Shown one piece after another: positions 46,288 through 55,929 of a stretch of 64,000 nucleotides of DNA. Origin of the DNA: Pontibacter korlensis (GTDB lineage: Bacteria > Bacteroidota > Bacteroidia > Cytophagales > Hymenobacteraceae); contig NZ_CP009621.1 in NCBI RefSeq assembly GCF_000973725.1, positions 3,899,001 through 3,963,000 on the forward strand. The letters run 5' to 3'. Numbering within the stretch: the stretch's first letter is position 1; every line of letters begins with the position of its first letter. A program made the position numbers and the translations under genes. Below the pieces are notes generated by a model that was given only the letters and a program-made list of their open reading frames with translations, ran no database searches and was not told the origin of the DNA.

Positions 46288-46319
46288 AAAAAAGCGGCTA
46301 TACCTATAGCCGCTTTTTT
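46288..46319. terminator. Bidirectional terminator between ribF and DUF389 gene
   Basis: 15-bp stem with only a two-base centre, A7 and T6 flanks. On the minus strand it is between the DUF389 gene (whose start lies at 46122) and the ribF stop at 46344, so it ends the ribF-ftsX unit. Confidence 0.88.
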
Positions 46320-46343
46320 ATCTATAAAACTTTGTCTTGGTTG

Positions 46344-47273
46344 CTATGCCCGAAGTACTAGCTCTGTTGCATGTTTGTCGCTTAGTAACTGAGCCTGCAG
46401 TGCTTCAAGGCTATCAAACTTACGTTCCTTTCGTAACTGCTCTACAAACTCCACTGTGATTGTTCTACCATAAAGGTCTCCGCTGAAGTTTAGCAGGTGA
46501 ACTTCCAGCCTTAGCTGCTTTCCATCCACAGTAGGGCGGAGGCCGATGTTCATCATTGCTGCATGCCGCTCGCCATTGAAGGTTGCCCAAACGGCATACA
46601 CGCCATTGGAAGGTATTAGTTTATGGGCAGGAGGCAGGGCAAGATTTGCGGTTGGAAAGCTGATAGTGCGCCCAATTTTGTCTCCTTCCTCCACTTTAGA
46701 GGTTAAACTATAGTGCCGGCCAAGGTAGCGGTTGGCAGTTTCAATATCTCCTACCTCAAGTGCACGTCTGATTTTAGTTGAGCTTACCCCCACATCATCT
46801 ACATCCTGACGAGGAATTTCTTCCACCTCAAAGCCATATTGTGCGGAGCGTGCTCTTAGGTGCTCAAAGCTACCTTCTCTATTTTTTCCAAAACGGTGAT
46901 CGTAGCCTATAATTAATACTTTCGTATTGATGGCGCGCACCAGAATATCTGTAATAAAGGTGCGGGAAGATGTTCTGGAAAACTCTTTTGTGAAAGGTAT
47001 AATGAGCAGGTAATCTATCCCGTAGCTACGTAACTGCTCTATGCGCTCCTCAATAGTAGAAAGCAGCTTAAGGTCATTATCTTCTGGAAACAGCACCAGG
47101 CGCGGATGAGGCCAATAAGTTATCACCACACTTTGGCCATTGCTCTGCCTTGCCCGCTCAATAACCCGGCGCAGAATCTTCTGGTGACCTATATGCACCC
47201 CATCAAAAGTGCCGCTGGTTACTACTGCATGGCTTAACTGCGGAAAATCAGCTACATCACGAATTACTTTCAT
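46344..47273 (-). CDS. ribF: Bifunctional riboflavin kinase / FAD synthetase
   Basis: A 309-residue enzyme. The N-terminal adenylyltransferase has SGTFDGVHIGHQKILRRVI (the HxGH motif) and YDHRFGKNREGSFEHL with SSTKIRRALEVGDIETANRYLGRHY. The C-terminal flavokinase domain has GRTISFPTANLAL and YAVWATFNGERHAAMMNIGLRPTV. It phosphorylates riboflavin and adenylates FMN to make FAD in the cytoplasm. It is the last gene of the ftsX-DUF3098-uppP-truB-ribF unit and overlaps truB by 17 bases. Confidence 0.96.
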   Translation of the reverse strand: MKVIRDVADFPQLSHAVVTSGTFDGVHIGHQKILRRVIERARQSNGQSVVITYWPHPRLVLFPEDNDLKLLSTIEERIEQLRSYGIDYLLIIPFTKEFSRTSSRTFITDILVRAINTKVLIIGYDHRFGKNREGSFEHLRARSAQYGFEVEEIPRQDVDDVGVSSTKIRRALEVGDIETANRYLGRHYSLTSKVEEGDKIGRTISFPTANLALPPAHKLIPSNGVYAVWATFNGERHAAMMNIGLRPTVDGKQLRLEVHLLNFSGDLYGRTITVEFVEQLRKERKFDSLEALQAQLLSDKHATELVLRA

Positions 47274-47955
47274 CCGCTTCCTCCAGCTGTTTTTTTCTGA
47301 TAGCTACAATATCCTCAATAGTAAGCGCATCCTCTAGCTTATATTCTCCGATGCGCGTGCGCTCCAGCTTTGTTAAGTGTGCTCCTACGCCTAATTTTTG
47401 ACCCAAGTCATGTGCAAGGCTACGAATATAGGTGCCTTTGCTGCAAACTACTCTGAACTCAACATCAGCTCCCTGAATAGTTGTTATGTCGAAGGCGCTT
47501 ATTGTAACGGTGCGGGCTTTCAGTTCAACCTCTTTGCCTTTACGGGCAAGGTCGTAGGCGCGCTTGCCATCTATCTGCACTGCAGAATAGATAGGAGGTA
47601 CCTGTTCTATTGTACCTACAAAGCCTTGTGCAGCATTGCTTATAGCTGCTTCAGATAGATGGCTGATATCGTGACGTTCCGTTACTTCTGTTTCCCGGTC
47701 GTAGGAGGGGGTAATCTCGCCCAAGCGGATGATGCCGGTGTATTCTTTCTCTTGTCCCTGAATTTCATCAATACGCTTGGTAAACTTTCCTGTACAAAGG
47801 ATTAATAAACCAGTTGCCAAGGGGTCTAGCGTACCGGCATGACCCACTTTCTTGATGCGGATTGTATTACGGACTTTCTTTACCACATCGAAGGATGTCC
47901 AGTCGAGTGGCTTGTTTATAAGAAGTATTTCGCCAGCGGCAAAATCGTATTGCAT
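47257..47955 (-). CDS. truB: tRNA pseudouridine(55) synthase
   Basis: A 232-residue enzyme that makes pseudouridine 55 in the T loop of tRNA. NKPLDWTSFDVVKKVRN starts the domain; GHAGTLDPLATGLLILCTGKFTK carries the catalytic aspartate in GTLDP; IYSAVQIDGKRAYDLARKG, SKGTYIRSLAHDLGQKLG and LEDALTIEDI complete the TruB blocks. No PUA domain is attached, as in most Bacteroidota members. It overlaps the start of ribF by 17 bases and follows uppP by two bases. Confidence 0.96.
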   Translation of the reverse strand: MQYDFAAGEILLINKPLDWTSFDVVKKVRNTIRIKKVGHAGTLDPLATGLLILCTGKFTKRIDEIQGQEKEYTGIIRLGEITPSYDRETEVTERHDISHLSEAAISNAAQGFVGTIEQVPPIYSAVQIDGKRAYDLARKGKEVELKARTVTISAFDITTIQGADVEFRVVCSKGTYIRSLAHDLGQKLGVGAHLTKLERTRIGEYKLEDALTIEDIVAIRKKQLEEADESNS

Positions 47956-47957
47956 AA

Positions 47958-48791
47958 TTATACTTTTAAATCAACACCCATAGCCAACAGTGCTAACAGC
48001 ACTACACCAAGGGCAATTCTATAATAGCCAAAAAGCTTAAAGCCATACTTTGTCAGAAAGCTGATAAAGAAGCTTATGGCTGCCATGGCTACAAAAAAGG
48101 CCACCACATTTCCTACAAGCAAGAGCTGCAGGTCCTCAGGCTGAATTACCTCAAAGCTGTTCTGAATTTTTACGATATCAAACTTTATAAGGTCGGATAG
48201 CTCTAGTTGTAGCAGGTCAGTTATAAGCTTATAAGTAGCTGCAGCAAGCATAGTAGGCACAGCCAGGAAGAAAGAGAATTCTGCGGCAGCCTTGCGGTTG
48301 ACTCCCTGGGACATACCACCTATGATAGAGGCTGCTGAGCGGGAGACACCCGGAATCATGGCAATACACTGGAAAACACCTATAGCCAATGCATTTTTAT
48401 AGCTTACCTCATCCTTCTCAGCGTTGCGGAACCACTTATCTACAAATAGCAGCACCACACCTCCCAGCACCAGCATGATAGCGGTGATAACCACACTCTC
48501 CAGCATGGCATCAATAACATCATTCAGGGCAAAGCCAATAACGGCTGCAGGTATAAAGGCCAGCAGGAGCTTCTTGTAAAAGTCGAAGCTTTGCAGGAAG
48601 CGGCGCCAGTATAGCACCACAACAGAAAGTATGGCACCAAACTGAATGTTAACCTCGAAAATCTTTGTAATCGGGAGTTCATTGATGCCCATAAGGCTGG
48701 AGGCGATAATCATATGCCCCGTAGAGGAAACAGGCAAGAACTCGGTCAATCCTTCAACAATGGCCAAAATAATAGCCTGCCAAGTACTCAT
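47958..48791 (-). CDS. uppP: Undecaprenyl-diphosphatase
   Basis: A 277-residue membrane phosphatase (BacA family) that turns undecaprenyl diphosphate into the monophosphate carrier used for peptidoglycan and for the polysaccharide locus in this window. [17 protein letters not shown] holds the first active-site glutamates and Ser/Thr; [35 protein letters not shown] holds the second catalytic motif. About eight membrane segments. Its start touches the DUF3098 gene, with no bases between them. Confidence 0.96.
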   Translation of the reverse strand: MSTWQAIILAIVEGLTEFLPVSSTGHMIIASSLMGINELPITKIFEVNIQFGAILSVVVLYWRRFLQSFDFYKKLLLAFIPAAVIGFALNDVIDAMLESVVITAIMLVLGGVVLLFVDKWFRNAEKDEVSYKNALAIGVFQCIAMIPGVSRSAASIIGGMSQGVNRKAAAEFSFFLAVPTMLAAATYKLITDLLQLELSDLIKFDIVKIQNSFEVIQPEDLQLLLVGNVVAFFVAMAAISFFISFLTKYGFKLFGYYRIALGVVLLALLAMGVDLKV

Positions 48792-49028
48792 TTATTCTTT
48801 TGTTTTGTCCTTTGCCATGATGGCGAAAAATTCGATTGCGAAGCCAGCCAGAACTACTAGAGGTCCTAGCGTGATACCCATGAAGCCAAGGCCGTATGGC
48901 TGATTGTCCAGCGTCATGATAAAGAAGCCAGTGGCCAGTACGGCAATGCCTACCAGCATCAGGACATAATTTTTCTTGCCAAAAGCAAGGTTAGGTTTCT
49001 TTTCCTCCATGTTGTTAGTATAGTTCAT
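48792..49028 (-). CDS. DUF3098 membrane protein
   Basis: A 78-residue protein with two hydrophobic segments: NYVLMLVGIAVLATGFFIM (about 20-38) and LGPLVVLAGFAIEFFAIM (54-71), separated by a short Gly-Phe rich loop. This is the DUF3098 family, which in Bacteroidota is found between ftsX and uppP. Its conservation of place suggests a small partner of the FtsX complex or of UppP, but there is no known activity. It overlaps the ftsX 3' end by 14 bases. Confidence 0.85.
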   Translation of the reverse strand: MNYTNNMEEKKPNLAFGKKNYVLMLVGIAVLATGFFIMTLDNQPYGLGFMGITLGPLVVLAGFAIEFFAIMAKDKTKE

Positions 49029-49911
49029 CTAAAGACATACGCAGGTATTTGCGTACGGCACGGTAAGAGCTCATAAAGCCAATAATCAAGCCCAGCACCA
49101 CTAACGCAGCCATCAAAATATAGGTTTGCTCATCGTTGCGCAGCAGCTGAAGCTCTGTAATCTCGCTGTAGGCATAATGCATCAGGCCAAACAGTAGGGC
49201 AGAGGCCAACACGCCACTCATAATCCCTTGCCAGGCAGCACGATTCAGGAATGGTCGCTGGATAAAGATTGAAGTGGCACCTACCAATTGCATGCTTCGG
49301 ATCAGGAAACGCTGTGAGTACAGGGCAAGTTTGATGGTGTTATTGATAAGAATGATTACAACCAGAACTAGTATGGCTGCAAAACCAATCAGGATAAAGC
49401 TGATCTTTTGGATGTTTTGGTTGATGGATTCGATCAGGCTCTCTACGTACTGTACTTCGTAAACACCGTCAATCTCCTCTAAATCTACTTTTATGCTTTT
49501 CAGCATGGCTGAGCTGGAGTGGTCAGCATCTATCCGAAGCACATATGCGTCTCTAAGTGGATTTTCTCCTAAAAACGTCATAAAGTCTTCACCTGTCTCA
49601 TCTAAGAATGCCTTGGCACCTTCCTCTTTAGAAACATAGCGCACTTGTGCGGTATCGCTTTTGAAGGCGATATACTCTTTGGCAGCGAAAGTTTTCTTAA
49701 GGCGAACCAGTTGTACCTCCGTCAGATTACGATCCAGGTACACTTGCATTTCAATGCTCTCCTTTACCTTTTCTGATAGCTTTTCAGCGTGAATTAGCAG
49801 TAAACCAAACACCCCGATTACAAAAAGGGCCAATGTAATGCTAAAAACCACCATCAGGTGCGGGTAATTTCCTAATTTCTTCTTCTTAACGTGTTTTAAT
49901 TTCGTTGCCAT
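49015..49911 (-). CDS. ftsX: Cell-division protein FtsX
   Basis: The ATG at 49911 (MATKLKHVKKK) yields 298 residues; a GTG six codons upstream is in frame. One membrane segment near residues 20-42 is followed by an extracellular domain (about 45-165) and three segments at about 165-190, 210-240 and 265-290, the FtsX permease layout. NNTIKLALYSQRFLIRSMQLVGATSIFIQRPFLNRAAW is the characteristic cytoplasmic loop. FtsX with the FtsE ATPase activates septal peptidoglycan hydrolases. ftsE is not in the window, as often in Bacteroidota. First gene of the ftsX-DUF3098-uppP-truB-ribF unit. Confidence 0.93.
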   Translation of the reverse strand: MATKLKHVKKKKLGNYPHLMVVFSITLALFVIGVFGLLLIHAEKLSEKVKESIEMQVYLDRNLTEVQLVRLKKTFAAKEYIAFKSDTAQVRYVSKEEGAKAFLDETGEDFMTFLGENPLRDAYVLRIDADHSSSAMLKSIKVDLEEIDGVYEVQYVESLIESINQNIQKISFILIGFAAILVLVVIILINNTIKLALYSQRFLIRSMQLVGATSIFIQRPFLNRAAWQGIMSGVLASALLFGLMHYAYSEITELQLLRNDEQTYILMAALVVLGLIIGFMSSYRAVRKYLRMSLDELY

Positions 49912-50000
49912 ACCTGTTGCCTTCCTCACAAAATTAGAAATATATTTTACAAATGCGCAGGCATAGGAGTTAAAGCCTTAAAAAAGCCTGGGGGCATACT

Positions 50001-53000
50001 TTAAAGCTCAAGCCTTGGGTCAGAATCAAGAATAATGCGGTCTCGTTCCATCTCCAGCCGTTGCTGCCGCCTTGCTCGCTTCTCACTGCCAAAGAGCTCC
50101 CGCAGGTTGTCAAATCGCTTGGTGTGGAGCAAGCTTATACTTTGGCTCTGGATAATGCGCCTGGTATAGATATTAGGTGTTGAGTTATACTCCAGTCGTG
50201 CACGTAATTCTCCAGATTGAGCTATATAGTAGTCCAAAATCCAGTCGCCGACATAGGAGTTGCCACGGGCGGCATCACGAGTGCCTCCAAAGCCGGTTTC
50301 GTTTGTCACACGCAGTCGCCCTTGAAAGAAGGTATAACTCAGACGCACCTGTAGTGCGGCAAGGGCATCCTGGCCAATACTGCCCAAGCCAATATCAACC
50401 TCCAGGTTGCTATCAATGTTGTTGAAGAAGCTGTTTAGCTGGCTGGAGAGCAAGCTTCCTAAGCTGCCGCCAACCGCACTTGCTCCCGCACCGCTATCAA
50501 AGGCAAGTGTGCCTTGCGGAGAGAGGCGCTGCAACACCAGCAAACTGAATACTTGGCGGTTTAGCTCGCCCTCATCATTCTTGATCGAGTTGATAACCGA
50601 ATAGATAGCTGTCTGTACTTCCTGCGGCAGTTGGTCGAAGCTAAGGCCCAGCTGAATCAGCGGGGTAAGCAGCGGGCCATTTAATTCAATTACCGCTACC
50701 ACCGGGTAACGACCAGTGATTTCGGTAGTCCCACTAAGCTCGCTAAAGGATGCCATTTGGGTATAGTTCGCGGTAATATCCATGACACCGGCTGTTGGGT
50801 CGCCGTTCCAGGTGATGGTGCCACCGGGTACTACCCTGAACTCGCGTGTTACCAGTCCCTCCAGCAGATTTAGGTTGTAAGCACCCTCCAAAATTTCAAA
50901 GGTACCATACATGTTAAAGTCACCGCGGGTATCTATGGTCATCTGTATGTCACCATTACCAGAGCCACGAATTACGTCGCCTGTGGTGCGGTCAATGATG
51001 ATCTCAAAATAAGCATCATCTGTCACATCCAGGTTAAAGTCGAGGTTGATGCCTGACAGGTCCACCGTTCTGTCTTCCGCTTTCACCTCTATATTAGGAG
51101 CTTTATCAGGATTACTGTTTACGAATCTGATAAAATCCTTGCGCGACACATCAGTCCTATAATCCAGTGGTAGAACAATGCGGGTATTTTCATCGCTGCG
51201 TGCATCTACCTTTACCTGAAGGTTCTGCACAGGACCCAGGACACTAGCTGTTCCTGTGGCGAAGGCTGTTCCATAGAATAGCTCATTCTGCCTCTCAGTA
51301 GTGTTCAATACCATAAAGTTGCGGTAGCGCGCCTCCATGTCTATCACCATGTTCTGGAATCCATCGTGCGCGATACCACCTGATACAGTGGCTCTGTTAC
51401 CAAACAGGTCCTGCAGTTGCGCATTGCGGAAACTAATGTTGTTTGGACCGAAATAAATGCGGTCAGAAAAGCGGTATGTGGTATTAAGGTAATCAAACGT
51501 AAACTGCCCGTTGCTAACCATTACAGATCCTTTGAGCACCGGATAGTCGAGATTACCCAATACTCGGATACGCCCTTCCATAGCACCGTCTAGGTTTGAG
51601 AACAGCCCGCTGAGTATAGGCTCAGCCAGTTTTAGATTTGCCTGATCCAGAACAGCAAGCATATCCAGCTGGTCCTCCTGCGCCTTGGGGTTGTAAAAGC
51701 CGGTAAGCGATAGCACTTTTTTAGTATCTCGTTCTATGCCAACATCCACAGTTGCTCTTTCTTTTGCTCTCTCCCAGTTTGTGCTGCCGACAATATTACC
51801 GATATACACCTGGTCGAGGTAAAAAGAATCTACCTGCATGCTGCCATTAATTTGGGACTGGTTGTAAAGATCTTGCGCTGTCAGCTGGGCAGTGAGCTCT
51901 CCTGCAATTGACATGGAGATGAGCGGGTTCAGGTTGCTGAGTTTGAAATTCTCGACATTCAATAACAGGCGACTGTCTGGGTCATTGGATACAGTGCCGT
52001 CGGCTCTTATAACTTGATCTTTGTTGGTAAGTGCAAAATTTTCAAATACAATGCGTTTGCCCCCTTCACTTATATAAATAGTGTTGCCAGGAATAAAGGC
52101 CCAAGGGTTTTGTTGTAAGGTGATATTCGATTGGTCGAAAACAATCTGTATTTGGTTTTGCAGAAAGTTCAGATCTCCTGTGATAAGGGCACGGTTGTTT
52201 TGCTCTGGCTGCCGTAAACTGCTAGCAAACTGTATGGTGCGTCCGCTCCAGATGCCCTCTACAAAGAAGTTCTGTGTGTTGCCGGCACCAGCTAATTCCT
52301 GCCTCTCAGAAGTAAAGAGCACAGCTGCCAAAACATCCGGGTTGTTTAGCAGTTTTGAAGAGTTGACCTCTATGTTATTGCCATAAAGGTTGTAGCCATC
52401 ATAATGAATAGTGTCTATGGAGGCATATAATTCCAGTATGGCAGTTGAATTGTGCCGGAAAGAACCTTCTACTTGGGAACCATCAGAGATAGTTAGCTCC
52501 GGCATAAACAAGTCTATTATAGGGTTTGCTTGTTTTAGGTTGATGTTATAGTTAACGGCATATTCTCCGGAGTTACTCCTAGTCTTCTTGTTATAGTAAG
52601 CAGTAGTAGCAGCCGGGTCGCTTTCAAAATTAAGTTTATACTCCTGGGCCAATGCCTGTAGGTCAGAGATAAGAGTAGTGTAGTTGAAATTACCGTTAAC
52701 AGAGAGGTCTAAAAGGTCTGACCCTAAGTATAAGCTACGTTGCCCACCATTTATTTCTGAACGTACCAACACAGAATCTACAGGCAGACGATTGCCATTA
52801 TAGTTGACATAGGCACTATCAAAACTGGCAGTACCCTCAAAGTCGTCTAACTGCAGCCCCCTGAAGTTGAACGTTGCCTCAGCACTAATTATTAGTGGGT
52901 CCTGAGTTAGATTTAGCGCCTGAAAATCTATTCTATCCAGGTCAGCTATCATATTGAAAGCTTTTCGCTCTTCAGCAAGGCTAACTTCCCCGTTCGCAGT

Positions 53001-54545
53001 GAATACCAGATTGGGGTCATTGATAGAGACCTCTCCAGTAAATACTTGTCGTTTCAGAACACCATCAGCCTTTATGTTCTGGTAATTGTACCCTAATAGT
53101 TGTAACTGGTTTATATCCACGTTTGCTTTAACAGAGGCAGTAGGTAGTGTAAAGCCTGAACCTTCTAATCTTCCGCTCATAGATATGCGCTGAATTCTGT
53201 CTTCGGCATTGAGCAGGCGGCCAAGATTAAAACTATTAGTAGTTACAAAACCGCTGTAGGAGGAGGTACGCGTATCATCATCTATTTTCAGGTTGATGTC
53301 TGAGCGCAGATTGCCCAATGCCGTTCCGAACTCGCCGTTCGCAACAAAGTCGTTGTAGAAGCCCAAAAAGCGGCCCTCAAGTTTTACGGTGCCTAGCCTT
53401 GCTGCCATTTGGTAGGCATCCTGTGGCAGGAATTGCTTCAGGTCTTCAGCGTTTATTGTGGAAGGCTGCAGGCGAATATTGGCAAATGTCTCTTCAAAGT
53501 TTGGTAGCCCATCAGCATTTATTCTCCCTACAATATGTGTGTTGCGGCCATACTCTAAATCTACATCAGTTGCAGAGAAGTTGTTAACCAGTCCTTTCAG
53601 CTTTAAAGAATTAACTTGCAGGTTCTCGTTATACTCCCGTAGTTGTGGTGCAAAAACAGCAATATCTTGCGAGTATACTTTGCTGTTCTGCAGGTCAGCT
53701 GTCATGGTAACACTATCAATAAATTCAGAGAAGTTGCCGAAGGTGCTGTAATCGAAGCGGACGTAGCTTTGCAGGTTGCTGTTGTTTATTTGCAGATCCA
53801 ACGCATCCCACTCCCAGAAGGTAGAGGCATAGGCCATGTGGGTATCCAGGTTGTAAAGCCTTGTATTAGACCGTGTTTCCACAGCCTTGAGGTCTGTAAC
53901 GTTTACTCGTATGGTGTCTTCTAACTGTATCCCATCGAAGCGGCCATTGAGGTTTATAAAGCTCATGTGCCGATAGTCCATACCATAATCTGTGCGGGGA
54001 TGAGTAAAATCGTCGTAAGTGAAGCTACCGTCTTTAAGGATTAGCTCCCCAAGCGTAAAGTTGAATGGTGTTGAAGACTTTTTTGTGGTATCCTTTACAA
54101 AAAGATCACTTATAGCCCGCAGAAAGGAACTTAGGTTTAGGGAGTCGCTGTCAGCATATTTTACCAGGTTCGCCCGTGGCTCCTGTAGCTCTAGCGTGGT
54201 GATGGTAAGATTGTTCGGGCTGAAGATGGAAAAGGCATCAATATCTGCTTCTGCACGTCCTATGTAAAACAACTCATTGTTTCGGTTATCCTGAACCTGC
54301 AACTGCTCCAGCACCACATTGTTGAAAAAGGTAATGTCTACGCGCCCCACGCTTACCTCATGTCGTGTAGCTTCGGATAAGTAAGCTGCTACACGCTGTG
54401 CTACTTTTGTTTGCACCCCCGGGAAGCGAATAGCAACAAATACTGCCGCAAAAAGCAGTAAAAGGAATAGGAACAGCCCCAAAACTATTTTTAGAATAGC
54501 TTTTCCTATAACTTTGAAGTAATTTATTGACTGTTCTTTTTCCAA
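50001..54545 (-). CDS. tamB: Translocation and assembly module TamB-like protein
   Basis: A 1514-residue protein. The N-terminus has one membrane segment (KAILKIVLGLFLFLLLLFAAVFVAI), followed by a long repetitive beta-helix of the AsmA/TamB sort and a C-terminal DUF490 domain (ending in LEVDIGLGSIGQDAL, FQGRLRVTNETGFGG and QSGELRARLEYNSTPN). TamB-like proteins span the periplasm and carry lipid and outer-membrane proteins from the inner to the outer membrane. The start must be the TTG at 54545, since a stop lies five codons upstream and no ATG is close downstream. It is divergent from tsaD. Confidence 0.93.
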   Translation of the reverse strand: MEKEQSINYFKVIGKAILKIVLGLFLFLLLLFAAVFVAIRFPGVQTKVAQRVAAYLSEATRHEVSVGRVDITFFNNVVLEQLQVQDNRNNELFYIGRAEADIDAFSIFSPNNLTITTLELQEPRANLVKYADSDSLNLSSFLRAISDLFVKDTTKKSSTPFNFTLGELILKDGSFTYDDFTHPRTDYGMDYRHMSFINLNGRFDGIQLEDTIRVNVTDLKAVETRSNTRLYNLDTHMAYASTFWEWDALDLQINNSNLQSYVRFDYSTFGNFSEFIDSVTMTADLQNSKVYSQDIAVFAPQLREYNENLQVNSLKLKGLVNNFSATDVDLEYGRNTHIVGRINADGLPNFEETFANIRLQPSTINAEDLKQFLPQDAYQMAARLGTVKLEGRFLGFYNDFVANGEFGTALGNLRSDINLKIDDDTRTSSYSGFVTTNSFNLGRLLNAEDRIQRISMSGRLEGSGFTLPTASVKANVDINQLQLLGYNYQNIKADGVLKRQVFTGEVSINDPNLVFTANGEVSLAEERKAFNMIADLDRIDFQALNLTQDPLIISAEATFNFRGLQLDDFEGTASFDSAYVNYNGNRLPVDSVLVRSEINGGQRSLYLGSDLLDLSVNGNFNYTTLISDLQALAQEYKLNFESDPAATTAYYNKKTRSNSGEYAVNYNINLKQANPIIDLFMPELTISDGSQVEGSFRHNSTAILELYASIDTIHYDGYNLYGNNIEVNSSKLLNNPDVLAAVLFTSERQELAGAGNTQNFFVEGIWSGRTIQFASSLRQPEQNNRALITGDLNFLQNQIQIVFDQSNITLQQNPWAFIPGNTIYISEGGKRIVFENFALTNKDQVIRADGTVSNDPDSRLLLNVENFKLSNLNPLISMSIAGELTAQLTAQDLYNQSQINGSMQVDSFYLDQVYIGNIVGSTNWERAKERATVDVGIERDTKKVLSLTGFYNPKAQEDQLDMLAVLDQANLKLAEPILSGLFSNLDGAMEGRIRVLGNLDYPVLKGSVMVSNGQFTFDYLNTTYRFSDRIYFGPNNISFRNAQLQDLFGNRATVSGGIAHDGFQNMVIDMEARYRNFMVLNTTERQNELFYGTAFATGTASVLGPVQNLQVKVDARSDENTRIVLPLDYRTDVSRKDFIRFVNSNPDKAPNIEVKAEDRTVDLSGINLDFNLDVTDDAYFEIIIDRTTGDVIRGSGNGDIQMTIDTRGDFNMYGTFEILEGAYNLNLLEGLVTREFRVVPGGTITWNGDPTAGVMDITANYTQMASFSELSGTTEITGRYPVVAVIELNGPLLTPLIQLGLSFDQLPQEVQTAIYSVINSIKNDEGELNRQVFSLLVLQRLSPQGTLAFDSGAGASAVGGSLGSLLSSQLNSFFNNIDSNLEVDIGLGSIGQDALAALQVRLSYTFFQGRLRVTNETGFGGTRDAARGNSYVGDWILDYYIAQSGELRARLEYNSTPNIYTRRIIQSQSISLLHTKRFDNLRELFGSEKRARRQQRLEMERDRIILDSDPRLEL
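54509..54516 (+). promoter_or_regulatory. Candidate -7 box for tsaD inside tamB
   Basis: TAACTTTG fits TAnnTTTG and lies 31 bases before the tsaD start. It is inside the first codons of tamB on the opposite strand. A T-rich stretch ending near 54491 could be its -33 element. Confidence 0.5.
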
Positions 54546-54547
54546 AG

Positions 54548-55555
54548 ATGACTGAACCTACAATCTTAGCAATAGAATCCTCTTGCGACGAGACCTCCGC
54601 CGCGGTAATCCGTGGGGGTAAGGTGCTGTCGAATATCGTAAACACACAAGCCGTGCACGAGCAGTATGGCGGTGTGGTTCCGGAGCTAGCTTCACGAGCT
54701 CACCAGCAAAACATAATTCCGGTGGTTACGCAGGCCTTGCTTACGGCAAATGTAGCAAAAAGTGAGCTAAATGCAGTTGCCTTTACCCGCGGCCCTGGCC
54801 TTTTAGGAGCCCTACTGGTAGGCTGCTCTTTCGCCAAGTCGTTTGCACTGGGGCTAGGCATTCCGCTCATAGAAGTAAACCACATGCAGGCTCACATCCT
54901 GGCGCACTTTATTGATGATCCAAAGCCACAGTTTCCTTTCCTGTGCCTCACTGTTAGCGGCGGCCATACACAGATCGTTCTTGTAAAAGACCACCTTGAC
55001 ATGGAAATCATTGGGCAAACGACCGATGATGCTGTAGGCGAGGCCTTCGATAAAACAGCAAAGATGCTAGGTTTGCCCTACCCAGGCGGACCAATGCTCG
55101 ATAAAATGGCAGCACAAGGTGATCCTGATGCTTTTGAGTTTCCTGTTGGCAATATGCCGGAGTATAACTACTCCTTCAGCGGCCTCAAGACATCAGTATT
55201 ATACTTCCTACGGGATAAAACGAAAGAGAATCCTAACTTCGTGCAGGATAACCTGACAGATATTTGCGCTAGTGTACAGAAGACGCTGATTAAAACCCTT
55301 CTTAAGAAACTGAAGAAGGCCTCTAAGGACCTTGGGATTAGAGAAATTGCCATAGCAGGAGGAGTTTCGGCAAATTCAGGTCTGCGTAATACCCTGCAGG
55401 AGTATGCGGTAAAGCACAACTGGAATGTGTATATCCCTGCCTTTCAGTATTGTACTGATAATGCAGGTATGATAGCCATTGCTGCTCATTACCAGTACCT
55501 TAAAGGTGAGTTTGCAACACAATACGTTAGTCCTGAACCTAGGCTTAAATTTTAG
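54548..55555 (+). CDS. tsaD: tRNA N6-adenosine threonylcarbamoyltransferase
   Basis: The ATG at 54548 (MTEPTILAIESSCDET) gives 335 residues, the usual TsaD length. HMQAHILAHFI contains the two metal-binding His residues of HxxxH, and SGGHTQIVLVKDH, DDAVGEAFDKTAKMLGLPYPGGPML and AGGVSANSGLRNTL are the ASKHA-fold blocks. TsaD joins threonylcarbamoyl to A37 of ANN-decoding tRNAs with TsaB and TsaE. Its start is only two bases from the tamB start, so both promoters lie in the partner's coding region. Housekeeping and probably essential. Confidence 0.97.
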   Translation: MTEPTILAIESSCDETSAAVIRGGKVLSNIVNTQAVHEQYGGVVPELASRAHQQNIIPVVTQALLTANVAKSELNAVAFTRGPGLLGALLVGCSFAKSFALGLGIPLIEVNHMQAHILAHFIDDPKPQFPFLCLTVSGGHTQIVLVKDHLDMEIIGQTTDDAVGEAFDKTAKMLGLPYPGGPMLDKMAAQGDPDAFEFPVGNMPEYNYSFSGLKTSVLYFLRDKTKENPNFVQDNLTDICASVQKTLIKTLLKKLKKASKDLGIREIAIAGGVSANSGLRNTLQEYAVKHNWNVYIPAFQYCTDNAGMIAIAAHYQYLKGEFATQYVSPEPRLKF

Positions 55556-55812
55556 CAGGTAACCAGATGGCTATTGCAGGGTAGTTTAGACAGGGGTTAA
55601 ATTCAAGCCCTGAGCTTCTTCTATAATAGTTATATCTAGACTTTGCTCCAACCAAGTGTTATTCGGATTTAGGTCAAGCACGTAACGGCAGCAGGTTTTG
55701 CTCGTTTTGATGATGTACTGGTGCATCCCGTTGGATCTACATTTTCGCTAAAATATGCCGCTGAGTGGGCAGGAGGTTGTCTGTTTTGAGCATCAAAGCA
55801 GGGGTTGAGTAG
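55556..55812. other. Intergenic region, no gene seen
   Basis: Bases between the tsaD stop and the transposon relic carry no frame of note and no repeat that I can identify. With 55930-56128 beyond the relic, the whole gap of about 570 bases appears to be decayed sequence. Confidence 0.4.
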
Positions 55813-55929
55813 GAAATAGACGCCTTTTTACGAGAAAATGCCAGAGAAAGCCCTAACACTTGGGAGATATACAAGGACAATGGTTCGGTAGCCCAAGAAT
55901 CCTACTGCCTTTAGGCGTGGGAGTGTCAA
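55813..55929 (+). mobile_element. IS200/IS605-family right-end relic with TnpB-tail-like frame
   Basis: A frame from 55813 to the stop at 55912 reads EIDAFLRENARES, then PNTWEIYKDNG and SVAQESYCL. It is followed by a short hairpin (CCTACTGCC with GGCGTGGG, one bulge) and then GTGTCAA, ending at 55929. This stop-in-hairpin-then-TGTCAA layout is that of IS200/IS605 right ends, where the RNA guide scaffold of TnpB overlaps the end of the gene. A second, related copy lies at 58228. Only the last 30 or so codons remain, so it is a relic. The TnpB identification rests on the end structure, not on a catalytic domain. Confidence 0.55.
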
